Made by a program: the position numbers and the translations under genes
Shown here: positions 1 to 11,009 of the stretch, in pieces
How the letters are laid out: the number at the start of each line of letters is the position of its first letter
Numbering within the stretch: position 1 is the stretch's first letter
Assembly: GCA_014529385.2 (NCBI GenBank)
Contig: CM043945.1
Location: forward strand, 139,155,241 to 139,219,240
Source of the DNA: Adiantum capillus-veneris
Lineage: Eukaryota; Streptophyta; Polypodiopsida; Polypodiales; Pteridaceae
Reading direction: 5' to 3'
DNA: 64,000 nucleotides
The notes under the pieces: generated by a model
Told to the model about the DNA's origin: nothing
Databases searched by the model: none
The model's input: only the letters and a program-made list of their open reading frames with translations

Positions 1-631
1 GTGGACCTTGCAATTGTTTTATATGCCTAACTTGGACAAGTGGAGGACCTTGATTACTCCAGGATATCAACAACAAGCCAAGTTTGGACAAGTGTAGTAC
101 CACCAAACCAGAATCTATATGCTACAATAGAGTATAGGTAGGACACGCGATGAACCTTGATATCAAACCATCCATGCTACTAGAGATGATAGGTTTTCAC
201 ATGTGGTGGAACCTTGTATCAATGTTCTATGTGTAGTTTTTGACTAGTGATAGACCTTGAAACTAATCCCTCTAGGCTACAAGAAAAAAGAGATGGATGA
301 GGAGGCTAGACTACTTTTGTTGCATTCAATGCATCCCATGTTACCACATATACTATAGGGTTCTTGGATAAGTGTTGGATCTTGTGTCAATGCTCCATGT
401 CTAGCTTGGACAAGTGGTGGACCTTGGTTCTCTCTATGCTTCAAATGGGCAATAGATTGGAGACACAGTGGCCTTTTTTTTCCAATGATTTTATTTTTTG
501 GAAAACCTTGGAGGCACCATGTAAGAGGCACTCTAAGTCTTCCATACAATGGACTATTGGACTATAAAATAATGATATCTTTCTTTGATATTGTCATTAT
601 TTTATGCATAATTTTTTCTCTTTTTGCAGAC
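1..631 (-). repeat. Degenerate core-satellite, reverse orientation
   Basis: Several decayed copies of the core are present in the orientation TTGGACAAGTGGTGGACC, for example near 32-50 and 402-425. Spacing is irregular and the copies are mutated, so no higher-order period is visible. A pyrimidine-rich tract ending in TTTTTGCAG at about 620-630 looks like a 3' splice site just upstream of the SET-domain relic. No gene was recognised. Confidence 0.6.
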
Positions 632-1190
632 ACAAAGGAGTTAAGTGATATAAAAACTAGATGTATTTCACACTATGATTGGCATGAAGATCCTTTTGGG
701 ACACCAACTTTTCCTATCCCAAAGATGTAATTTTCCATATTAACGGTGTGGATTTTGAAGTGCGACTTTCATGTATTGAAGGAGCTGGTTATGGCTATTT
801 GTGCATACTACCCTGGAAAGTGGTTTGACTATTCTAAACTATGGAGGGCATAAGTATAGATTTCAAGACTGGAAAAGATATGCAAAATATTTCCAAGAGC
901 TTATAAATATTCTCTTCTAGAGGATCCAAACATAGAAGAAGAGGAAGATCAATCATACATTATTGGTTGTGTGAAGAAGGAAACGTGTCGGGCTATATAA
1001 ATAGTTCTCACAGTACAAATGTCTGTCCAACGTACGCTATACATTTGATCCAAATTTGCACCTTGGCATAAATGCACCTCTTCACACATCAAGTCAGAAG
1101 AATATGGCCATGTATGCATTGAGACTATTTGTCAAGTTGAAGCAGGAGAAGAGTTGTTTGCTGACTATAACTTTACTTGACATTGTAAAG
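632..1190 (+). pseudogene. SET-domain protein relic
   Basis: This is a decayed coding stretch with the signature blocks of a SET domain (lysine methyltransferase fold) in the right order. A glycine loop Gly-Ala-Gly-Tyr-Gly lies at 781-795, preceded by a Val-Asp-Phe-Glu-Val-Arg strand. GNVSGYINSSHSTN lies at 979-1020 and corresponds to the family's GN-x-x-x-FINHSC-x-PN block, but with the His-Ser-Cys altered. The C-terminal block GEELFADYNF lies at 1145-1174. The first two blocks share a frame, but stop codons such as the one at 826 interrupt them. The third is in another frame. A 3' splice-like site ends at about 631, so this was probably one or more exons of an intron-containing gene. It cannot make a full protein as it stands. 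The family call rests on these motifs; the subfamily is unknown. Confidence 0.6.
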
Positions 1191-1802
1191 TATTGTACAT
1201 GGATGGAAATCTCAAGTACATGCATCATTTTCATTTTTCATGGATGAAATCTCAAGTGAATATAACATTTGATTATTGTTTAGTTTATGCTCAACGAGAA
1301 ATCTAGAGTGCTCTTATGCTTTGTGTGTTGTCTAACATATTTGACTACCTTGGCCATAGAATCTTGATTCTACTCTAGATTTGTGATAAATCTTACCAAA
1401 ATTTAATCAATGTCTAGGTTGGACAAGTGGTGGTGGCTTCAAACATTACTGTCTTAAACAAGTGGAGTTATCTTACTTGAATAAGTGGTGGCCTTTGAAT
1501 CCAAATCTAAAGCCAAATCTCTAATTATTTTCTTGTAGTTAGGTTGGACATTTGGTGGACCTTGTATCCATGTTTCCTCAACAAGGGTGGCTTTAGTTTT
1601 CACTTTAAGTACTCATCTTTAATAAAGTGTAGGATGGAAAATGTTGAGTTAGTAGATTGTATTTTAGACAAGTGGTGTTTGGTGTACGAATGCTGAAAAT
1701 GGTTGCAAGGATTCTAACAACGACTTTACCTTAAATAAATTTCTTACTAGGAGTTCTACATATAAATATGGTGAATAAAATTCTAGTGGTTTTGAGATAC
1801 AT
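1191..1802 (-). repeat. Sparse degenerate core copies
   Basis: This is mostly AT-rich sequence with a few decayed core copies in reverse orientation (for example around 1420-1435 and 1665-1680). No tandem period and no coding signal were seen. The segment ends in a pyrimidine-rich stretch with TTTTCTTAG at about 1814-1822, a possible 3' splice site for the next relic. Confidence 0.45.
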
Positions 1803-3016
1803 TTGTGTGTGTGTTTTCTTAGATTCACAAATGGGATGGATAATGCTCCTATGGTTCAGTCAACAACTATAGAATCCATAGATTCTATGGTTTCTAAAGT
1901 GCCCAAGATGGATGATATTTCTATACTAGAGTCTAGTGTTGTGCAACTTGAGCAAGCTCCAATAATGAGAACCAAGAAATCGATGCTTCAAAAATGCAAC
2001 ATACATCAAAAGAGACTGAAAAGTCCACTCACGAGCTATTGCCAATTGGTACTACGTCATGTAGTAGCGTAGTGTTGAGAAATCCATGCTTACAATTATA
2101 TGGATTTAAATGGTCTATTGTTGAAACGTTCCTCTCAACCATCCTCACACACAACTCAGTGCAAATGGATTCAAAAAGATATATTATACTCAGGCCAGGT
2201 TGCATCCAATTCTTGAAGACTATTTTACAAAGGTTTAATGTTGCAATTTGGTCGACAGCTACTAGGAATAATGTGTATCAAATCCTTGCAGCACTAAACA
2301 ACTTAGCTGAGGATACATTGCCTTTCTTTGCAATTTGGTCGCAAGATGTTTGCTACACCGCTCAAACTCAAAAATTGTTTAGACCTGACAATCCAAACGT
2401 TGAGGCAATGTTCAAGCCTCTAGCCAAAATTGCCATGGGGTTTGAATGTGATCCACAAAGAACAGTGCTTATTGATGACTCTCCTTACAAGGGATGTATT
2501 TCACCAGCAAACAATTGCATTTTTCCACCACAATTTGATGCTGAGAAGATGGTTGACAATATGCTTTGGAGGGGAGCTACTGCCATACTTGATTCAGCTT
2601 GATGAGAGAAGGGATGTGCGTGATTTAATTGCTTCTAATCGTTATGGACAACCTATAGTGACAAATGATAGTGAATACAAACAAATCATGGAGTATTGGA
2701 AGCAGAAAAATGATGTTTGGTCAGCTAAGGTGTTCTTTACAAGAGAATACCACTGCAAAAGGTGACAGAGATGAAACTATCATTGAAGATGCAAGTGACA
2801 CAAGCACCGCAATGAAATGAGAAGAGCCCAAATACAAGAGATCTTGGCAAAGGAGCGTACACCCATTGAAAGCATGAAGGCGTCACAATTGACCACTTTA
2901 GCTAGGCAATTGGGTTGTAACACAAAGGAGTTTTGAAGGCAACCACAGCAAAGGCTTATATAAATAAGGTGAAAGCTGAGAACAATCTTCTAAGGCTGGA
3001 TAGAAAGCAACCCTAA
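1803..3016 (+). pseudogene. FCP1/NLI-interacting-factor-like HAD phosphatase relic, copy 1
   Basis: This is a decayed gene of the FCP1-like (CTD-phosphatase-like) HAD family. The N-terminal catalytic-type motif DLNGLLLK lies at 2103-2126. The segment starting Arg-Tyr-Ile-Ile-Leu-Arg-Pro-Gly, followed by an Ala-Ile-Trp-Ser-Thr-Ala block, lies at about 2180-2270 in another frame. The Ile-Asp-Asp-Ser-Pro-Tyr block (second acidic pair) lies at about 2469-2486. A C-terminal part (LLPYLIQLDERRDVRD) follows at about 2580-2630, back in the first frame. The frame changes twice, so two indels have occurred. The first motif has Asn where classical FCP1 enzymes have the second Asp of DxDxT. I recall a plant subgroup with DLNG, so this may be ancestral rather than decay. 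Downstream, 2782-3016 keeps coding character (an acidic linker and a Lys/Leu-rich helix region) with a further frameshift. It may be the gene's C-terminus. Not functional as written. Confidence 0.65.
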
Positions 3017-4009
3017 GGTACTAGTGACATGTCATATATTCTTGATAACATGCTTGAACACTCATGTGCATGGTATCTAACAAATCTTTTTTTTTATTCC
3101 TTCTTGCAGGATTTACAAAGGATACTACTAGATGGAGCTCAATCAATAGAGATTTTTGATATTTTTGCTCAAAATAATGAAGCAGTCACTACATTTTTTG
3201 TTTTCAATTTCTTGAGAGACTTTATTTTAGTTTGTAATCATCAAATGAAATGAAAAGTATCCTTTTATTAAGATTGTTGATCTTTTTCTTGTTCAAACCT
3301 TTCAATTGTGATTTATAGTTTTGTTAGCATGAGATTGTGCTTTTTTAGTTTGAAAAAAACTGTCAAAGATCCAAGTCTTTTTTGGCTTTACTTAAGTTAT
3401 TAATTGTGTGAAAGATCCAAGTTCTTTTTGCTTTACTTAAGTTATTGATTGCCTATGTAATAGTCCTTAAAACAATATCGGATGGCTTTCTTGCTCCCAT
3501 GTCTCACATTGGTCTTTTAGGTAAGACAAGTGGTGACCTTGAAAGTATGGTCTCATATCTCGATCAAGTGAAGAGACATGAAGCTTAAATATCACTACTA
3601 TGTATCTAGTGTTAAACTCCATCGAGACAAAGACTAGATAGCCAAATTGCAGTCGAGTTTAAGTGAAAAATCCATTTGAGCTAAGGTAAAACTTATAGTG
3701 CCTCATTTTTCTAGGATTCTACCCCATCAAGGAAGTTAGAATCTAGCACAAACCAATTAAGACTCTTTTGGAGCCTAGATAGGACAATTCGTGGAACTTA
3801 TGAAACTTATTATTGAGTTAGAGTCTAGTTTAGATAAGCAAAAGATCTTCAAACCAGCACTTGACTTTCTTACTATTCATATTCAAAGTCCCTTGAGGCT
3901 AACAAATTACATACCCACTTGTAACCTAACTAATGAGTAATTATATAGATCTAAGCAAGTATATATAATGAGTCTTCAAACTAATAATCCAAGGGAGAGA
4001 GTAGCAAGG
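3017..4009. other. Unassigned AT-rich interval
   Basis: No gene was recognised. A TTCTTGCAG acceptor-like sequence occurs near 3102-3110, followed by a short open stretch. The interval 3340-3440 contains two imperfect copies of a segment beginning CAAAGATCCAAGT with the following TTTTTGGCTTTACTTAAGTTATT. Isolated decayed cores occur near 3525-3545. Confidence 0.4.
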
Positions 4010-7000
4010 TCCACTACTTGTCCAAGCTCAGCTCTAGACAACATAGAAAGATGCTAGTTCTACTAATTGTCTAATTATAGGCATGGAGAAATGATAGAAG
4101 GTTGACCACTTGTCCAACCTATCATCTCTAGTAAGATGGGAGGTTTGGCCTTAAGATTCACCATGTAACCAACCTATACCTCATTGTATTATGAAGAGTA
4201 AAAAAGCAAAGCTCCACCACTTGTCCAAGCTAGTTCTAAAATCCACATGGAGATAAGCAAGCTCCACCATTTGTCGAATCTCTCTTCATTAAAACATGAA
4301 AAAAACTCATTCATGTTGTACAGGGGGACTTTTTTCCAAGGTCCACCACTTGTCCAAGCTAGGATCCCTCGTAGCACGAGTGGTTTTGGTCTCAAGATAC
4401 AACCTTGTACACTCTATGTCATTATATTAAGAAGAACTATGTATTAAGGTCCACCACTTGTCCAACCTATAAGGTTATATCTTAAATGGTATCCTTTCTC
4501 ACCACTTGAAATGCCCATGATATGTTTAACACGGGGGTTTCATTCCAAGGTCCACCACTTGTCCAAGCTAACTCTATTCAAAACAAGAGAGAAGCAAAGG
4601 TCCACCACTTGTCCAAGCTAACTCTATTCAAACATAGAGAGAAGCAAAGGTTCCACTTGTCAAAGCTAGGCTCCGTTGAAGTATGGAGAGAAGTAACCTC
4701 CATCATTTTCCAAGATAGGTTGCCATTCAAACATGGAAAGAATCAAGATCTACATGTCTCGAGATTCTAGGCTCCATTGGAACCACCCTAAAACCATGAT
4801 ATTTTGTACATGGGGTGTTATACATTCAAGGTCTACCCACTTCTCTAACTTATATACCTAGTAGCATGAGTGATTTGGTCTTAAGATTCACCACTTATCC
4901 ACTCTATGTCATTATATTAAGAATAACTGGGTGTTTAAGGTCACCACTTGTCCAACCTATAAGGGTATATCTAAATTGTTATCCTTCACCATTGTCAAAG
5001 GTCCATCACCACTTTTCCAACCTATAAGGTTATATCTTGAATGATATTTTTCCTCATCACTTGTAATGTCCATGATTAAGTTTTACAAGGGGTTTGTTCC
5101 AAGACCCACATTGTCAAGCTAACTCTATTGAAACATAGAGAGAAGCAAAGGTCCACCACTTGTCCAAGATAGGCTCCATTGAAACATGGAGAGAAGGATG
5201 ATCCCCATTTCTCCAAGATAGGTTCCATTGAAACATTGAGAGAAGCAATCTCCACCATGTCTCCAAGCTAGGCTCCATTGAAATACCCTAAACCCATAAT
5301 TTTGTACATGAGGGGTTTACATTCAAGGTCCACCACTTGTCCAACCTATTATCCCTAGTAGCAAGAGTGGTTTGGTCTCAAGATTCACCACTTGTACACT
5401 CTATGTCATTATATTAAGAAGAAATATGTGTTAAAGTCCACCACTTGTCCAGCTATAAGGTTATATTTTAAATAGTATCCTTTCTCACCACTTGAAATGC
5501 CCATGATATGTTTTACATGGGGGTTTCATTCCAAGGTCCACCACTTGTCCAAGCTAACTCTATTAAAACATATAGAGAAAGAAAGGTCCACCACTTGTCC
5601 AAGCTAGGCTCATTGAAACATGGAGAGAAGGAACTCCACTGTTTCTCCTAGATAGGCTCCATTGAAACATGGAGAGAAATAAGCTCCACCATGTCTCCAA
5701 GTTGCTAGGCTCCATTGAAATACCCAATACCCATAATTTTTTGTACAGGGGGGTTTACATTCAAGGTTCACCACTTGTCCAACCTATTATCCCTAGTAGG
5801 TTTGGTCTCATGATTCACCACTTGTCCACTCTATGTCATTATATTAAGAGGAATTAGGTGTTAAGGTCCACACTTGTCCAACCTATAATGTTATAGCTTG
5901 AATGGTATTTTTTCTCACCACTTGTAATGCCATGACATGATTTACATGGGGTTTTGTTCCAAGGTACACCACTTGTCAAGATAAATCTATTGAAACATAG
6001 AGAGAAACAAGGTCCACCACTTTCCAAGTAGGCTGCATTGAAACATGGACCTTAATACCAAATTATTTCTAGTAGCATGAGTGATTTTTGTACATGGGGC
6101 GTTTACATTCAAGGTCCACCACTTGTCCAACCTATTTCCCTAGTAGGTTTGGTCCCAATTTCACCACTTATCCACTCTATGTCTTTATATTAAGAATAAT
6201 TGGGTGTTAAGGTCCACCACTTGTCCAACCTATAAGGTTATATATTGAATGGTATTTTTTCTCACCATTGTAATGCCCATGATATGTTTTACATGGGGTT
6301 TTTGTTCCAAGGTCCACCACTTTTCCAAGATAACTCTATTTCACATAGAGAGAAACAAAGGTCCACCACTTGTCCAAGCTAGGCTCCATTGAAACATGGA
6401 GAGAATGATGCTGCACCATTTATCCAAGATAGGCTGCATTGAAACATGGAGAGAAGCAAGCTTTACCATGTTTCCAAGCTAGGATCCATTGAAACACTCT
6501 AGGGTTTTATTTCAAGGCCCACCACTTGTTTAACCTATTATCCCTAGTAGCATGAGTGGTTTGGTTTCAAGATTCACCACTTGTACACTCTATGTCTTAT
6601 ATTGTGTTAAGGTCCACCACTTGTCCAACCTATAAGGTTATATCTTAAATGGTATCCTTTCTCGCCACTTGAAATGCCCATGATATGTTTTACATGGGAG
6701 TTTCATTCCAAGATCCACCACTTGTCCAAGCTAACAATATTCAAACATAGAGAGAAACAAAGGTCCACGACTTGTCCAAGCTAGGCTCCATTGAAACATG
6801 GAGAGAAGGAACCTCCACCATTTCTTCCTAGATAGGCTCCATTAAAACATGGAGAGAAGTAAGTTCCACCATGTCTCCAAGATGCTAGGCTCCATTGAAA
6901 TACGCAAAACCATGATATTTTGTACATGGGTGATTACATTCAAGGTCAACCATTTCTCCAACCTATTATCCCTAGTAGGTTTGTCTCACAATTCACACTT

Positions 7001-7866
7001 TTCCACTATATGTCATTATAATAAGAGGAATTGGGGGTTGCTAAGGTCCACCACTTGTCAGCCTATAAGGTTATACCTTGAATGGTATTTTTTCTCACAC
7101 TTGTAATGCCCATGACATGCTTTACATGGGGGTTTTGTTCCAAGGTTCACACTTGTCCAAGAAAATTCTATTGAAACATAGAGAGACAAAAGGTCCACCA
7201 CTTTTCCAAGCTAGGCTCCCATTGAAATCTGGACTTAATACCAAATTATTCCTTAGTAGCATGAGTAATATTTTGTACATGGGGGGGTTTGCATTCAAGG
7301 TCCACCACTTGTCCAACGTACTTTTCCTAGTAGGTTTTGGTCGCAAGATTCACCACTTGTCCACTCTATGTCATTATATTAATAATAATTGGGTGTTAAG
7401 GTCAACCACTTTCCAACTATAAGGTTATATATTGAATGGTATTTTTTCTCACACTTGTAATGTCCATGATATGTTTTACATGGGGATTTTGTTCCAAGGT
7501 CCTCCACAATTGTCCAAGCTAAATATGTTCAAACATAGAGAGAAACAAACGTGCACCACTTGTCCAAGGTAGGCTCCATTGAAACTGTTAGAGAATGATG
7601 CTCCACCATTTATCCAAGATAGACTCCATGGAAACATGGAGAGAAGTAAGCTCCACCATGTTTCCAAGATGCTAGAGTCCATTGAAATACCCAAAACCCC
7701 TGATACTTGTACATGGGGGGTTTACAATCAAGGTCCACACTTGGTCCAACCTATTATCCCTAGTAGCATGAGTGGCTTGGTCTCAGGATTCACCACTTGT
7801 CCACTCTATATCATTATATTAAGAAAAATTGGGTTTCCATATCTAAATGGATCTTTGCTTGGATAA
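4010..7866 (+). repeat. Diverged block of the 440-bp satellite family
   Basis: This is a tandem block in which the core GGTCCACCACTTGTCCAA (or one- to three-base variants) recurs many times in the + orientation, with the same internal order as the homogenised array at 15-28 kb. The order is core plus AACTCTATTGAAACATAGAGAG, core plus GGCTCCATTGAAACATGGAG, a variant core with CACCATGTCTCCAAG, the TTTTGTACATGGGG segment, and the TAAGGTTATATCTT segment. Copies have many indels and truncations, so the period is irregular. This looks like an old edge of the same array, separated from it by relic genes at 8.2-11 kb. Confidence 0.85.
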
Positions 7867-8159
7867 GTGGTAGACTTGAGACCTAAATACCCATTCTACA
7901 CTAGAGCATTGGTTAAGCCTTATACACTTCAAGCATACCTTTTAACAACAAGTAGTAGTTATTAGTTGACTTAAGTCTAGTTGAACTCCATGGTATTGAG
8001 ACTAGAGAGAGTGTAGCATAAAAAAGAGTCAGGATTTTAATTTGACTTTCTTTCTATAATGAGTAGATCATAGATGGATTTTGGTATCTAATAAAACCTT
8101 AGGGTAGACCAATGTAAAACTCATGTCTATTGTTGTGTTTGCATTAAGTTCTTGTTCTT
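7867..8159. other. Interval between satellite and relic gene
   Basis: No coding signal was found. One decayed core in reverse orientation lies at about 7862-7880 (GGATAAGTGGTAGACTTGA). The segment ends with a pyrimidine-rich TTCTTTAATTTCAG at about 8155-8168, a plausible 3' splice site for the following relic. Confidence 0.4.
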
Positions 8160-8946
8160 TAATTTCAGAACCATTACAGAAAAATGGATTGGCTATATGT
8201 GGCATAAATTGAAGAAAACTATTGAATTACCCATCCAACCTCCTCCAAGACCTTGTCCAAGGAATGAATCCACTCCTTATCACCTACCACTTGCTTTCAA
8301 GGACATCAAAAGAGTATTATCTTGGATCTAGAGGGGTTACTTCTCAAGACAGTTGAAATGAAACATGGAGATTCTATGCCATCTTGGGCTCAACACATGC
8401 GACTTGTGGAGGACAAAGATGAAGTTTATCATGTGGTGCGACCAGACGCACAAAGTTTTTTGGATTTTTGTGCTGAATACTTTGCTATGGATATGGAGTT
8501 GCTATAACTTAACAAGGGTGCAACGCATCACACAAAAGTGTTTTCCTGAGGGCAGCAAGGTACCAAGTTCATGGTGTTTATGAGTAACAAAAATTGCCAA
8601 AATCCAAATATCATGTTAGGATTTACAAGGGTTTATCACAAAAATCTGAGTGATATTTTGGAAGATATTTGAGGATTTGGATGCAAACAATACCTTAATT
8701 TTTGATGACACTCCATATAGGGTGATGTGGAACATGCCAGGGACATATCTTATATTTCCAAAGATGTGGAGGCAAACTTCCGAGCAACTTCAAAACTTCT
8801 TGCAGAGAACCATAATTCCATGGTTGGTAGGATGGTTGTATGCAAGAGATAAGAGAGTCTATACATACAACACAATTGTAAATCAGTATAGTGATTCTGA
8901 GACAAATTATGTCTTGGTGTGTACTTGTCAACACGAAAGGCATTGA
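8160..8946 (+). pseudogene. FCP1/NLI-interacting-factor-like HAD phosphatase relic, copy 2
   Basis: This is a second relic of the same phosphatase family as 1803-3016, but a different copy. Motif DLEGLLLK lies at 8325-8348, with Glu at the position that is Asn in copy 1. A Val-Arg-Pro-Asp block and a Leu-Asp-Phe-Cys-Ala-Glu-Tyr-Phe helix follow at about 8437-8490. A stop lies at 8507 and the frame then changes. The block Phe-Asp-Asp-Thr-Pro-Tyr (acidic pair at 8704-8709), then the Ile-Phe-Pro-Lys and Ile-Pro-Trp-Leu blocks typical of the family's C-terminal half, lie at 8650-8850. The central part (Trp-Ser-x-x-x-x-x-Asn region) is missing or too decayed to see. A splice-like acceptor near 8168 suggests the first relic exon starts there. 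Non-functional. Confidence 0.6.
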
Positions 8947-9615
8947 ATAAATATGGCTATAAGATGCTTTTTTTATTCTAGTGTGTATCTTTCAACATTT
9001 GTAAATTTGATATAGTCTTTTTTTTTTTTTTATAAAAGGTGTGTCAATTTTATGAACACTTGAATGGAGTGCACCCTACTCTAAGGGACTTCAATGTACT
9101 ATTGGAGTGATCCTATTGTAAGGGGACTCTGATGTATTGCTTAGAGTGCACCCAAAATTTTTGGGGATCTCATTTTTTATTTGATTGGGGCCTATGTTGG
9201 GTCATATAGTAAAAGAAATTCATTTTTGTCAATTCATATCGAGGTTGCATTTATTTGGAACTACTGAAAGAATTGATGTTTGATGTCAAAATAAAACTTG
9301 TAAGTGTGGATCAGAGAATTCATGGACTTTAAATATGTGAGAGGGATCTTTTTCTTGGGCACAAATGTTTGCTTCAAGACTTTTGTCATTAATACTTTAT
9401 GTGAAAGAGTTTTAGAATCTAAAAGACTTTGAAAACAAAATATGGAATCTAAGTGCATGTATTCTTGAATGGCTTGAAAGTTGATGTATACATGCATGTC
9501 GCCTTGATGAAGATTTAGATCTGACAAGATGGAAAGTATAATTCTTGGACGGTTACCTTTGTCAATTTGGTAATAACATATTTAACTTTCTTTTAATATG
9601 GGTGGAAATATATTA
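8947..9615. other. Unassigned AT-rich interval
   Basis: This separates two convergent coding units. It contains a T-run at 9019-9031. A short degenerate repetition around GAGTGCACCC and GGAGTGATCC lies at 9067-9160 (three loosely similar 40-bp units). No gene and no core satellite motif were recognised. Confidence 0.4.
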
Positions 9616-10961
9616 TTATGTGCATTTGGAAGTTCCTGCACTCATTCTTGCCGAATCGAAGAAAACCCTGAAAAGAAATAGAGAAATAATTAAACTATTG
9701 AGCAAGATTTGTTAATTAAACACTATCAAAAAGACAAAGAAAATAACTTACATCCCATCCGGCACGAGATGCATGTCCCTCTGCAATTCCACTTGCTGCT
9801 TTGGTGGTCGTCCTGCGAAGATCCATTGACTCCGTAAATGTCTCAATATTTGGCTGTAAGGTTGCTTGACATACAATGCCTGAGCCTCCTCATTTGCAAT
9901 GGCAGATATAGCAGTTGCAACAAATGGAGGAGCATTCACAACAATGCGAGCCTTTCTAAATTTATACACGCTAATCAGTCTTTCAAAGATCTCTTTGTTG
10001 TTTTGTTCATTGTGAAGCAAAACTTTTGCAGCATAGATTGAATGCTGCCCATCAAGAATCCAATAATGATAATCTTTAATTTTTTGCTCCTCTACCTCTT
10101 CTACTGCCAAAGGAGTCCCCTTCTTTGATTTTGCATTTCGAACAGGCATCAAATATGCACATGCTGCAGGCTTGGTCGTACTCCGTGAAAATCCAAATAA
10201 CACACTTTCAGCGTGTTTTTTTCCATAATACGTGCATTATAGTGATCAGGAGCAAGCCAACAATTTTGAATAGGGATATCAAATTCCCTATATTGGAAAG
10301 GAAAATAATTTATGTACTTATTCATTCCACCTGTATCTTTTTCTTGTCCTTTCATGGCCTCAGCTTCTAAAACATCTGGATCCACAATTCTCATCTTTGA
10401 CATTGAACCCTCTGTTGATGAGGATGCCAAAGATGCCTTGTCTACATCCAAAATGGAGCTAGTTCGCTTAGCTTCTACTTTCTGCACTTTTGCTTGCTTC
10501 TTTGTGGATGGTGGTCGTGAAGCTTTCACCTTTTTTCGTTGTAGTGTGGCAATGATGGAGCTTTGAAGTTGATCTGCTGTGATATTTGGATTTGATTCTG
10601 CAAACTTCCATCCTCGAGAAAACATTGTCTCTTCTTTGTTTCTAGACATGCGCTCCAATGCATATGCTCCTGGAGATAGTTGAAATTCTAGATTCATTGG
10701 AACTAGAATGTCAATGCATTCCACCTCTGGATGACTATCAACTACAGAGACAGATGCTTCCACAACTTGTCCAACATCTTCAAACAAGCTGTCATTATCC
10801 TTTTTGGCAATAAATAGATGCACCTTATGAAATTGTGCACCCTCTATACCATGTATGTCCAAATACCATTTCCTAAGATCATTGCAAGTATAGTCAACTG
10901 AGACAGCAACCCTTGCAACCTGTTTTTTTGGAGCCATCTTTCCTGAAACAAAAAAAACCAA
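9616..10961 (-). pseudogene. DGQH-motif protein gene with one intron and a frameshift
   Basis: This minus-strand gene is read from 10961 (or the Met at 10937, followed by Ala-Pro-Lys-Lys, which I favour as the start). The first 260 or so codons run openly to about 10210. There the frame shifts at a run of seven A residues; one more A would join it to the next open stretch (9752-10203). That stretch contains Tyr-Trp-Ile-Leu-Asp-Gly-Gln-His-Ser-Ile, with Ala-Ala-Lys soon after. It resembles the DGQHR motif of ParB-like and DGQHR-domain proteins, with Ser in place of Arg. A short second exon (9616-9667) follows an 84-bp intron and ends in TAA. The middle of the protein is Lys/Ser-rich and looks disordered. 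I do not recognise a named family; a ParB-like fold is inference from one motif. The gene is embedded in satellite DNA, whose first array copies start about 50 bp upstream of it. The single frameshift could be a real lesion or a sequencing error in the homopolymer. Confidence 0.6.
9668..9751 (-). other. Spliceosomal intron in the DGQH-motif gene
   Basis: On the minus strand the donor is GAT|GTAAGTTAT, the best plant consensus. The acceptor is a pyrimidine tract, TATTTCTTTTCAG, ending at 9668. Length is 84 bp, within the usual short-intron range of plants. Removing it joins ...Asp-Gly-Met to Val-Phe-Phe-Asp and gives a stop 17 codons later. Without splicing, the frame stops at once in the donor itself. 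Confidence 0.7.
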
Positions 10962-11009
10962 ATGTTATTTTAACATATACTTTTTTGTAATGGATTAAGT
11001 TTGTGTGAA

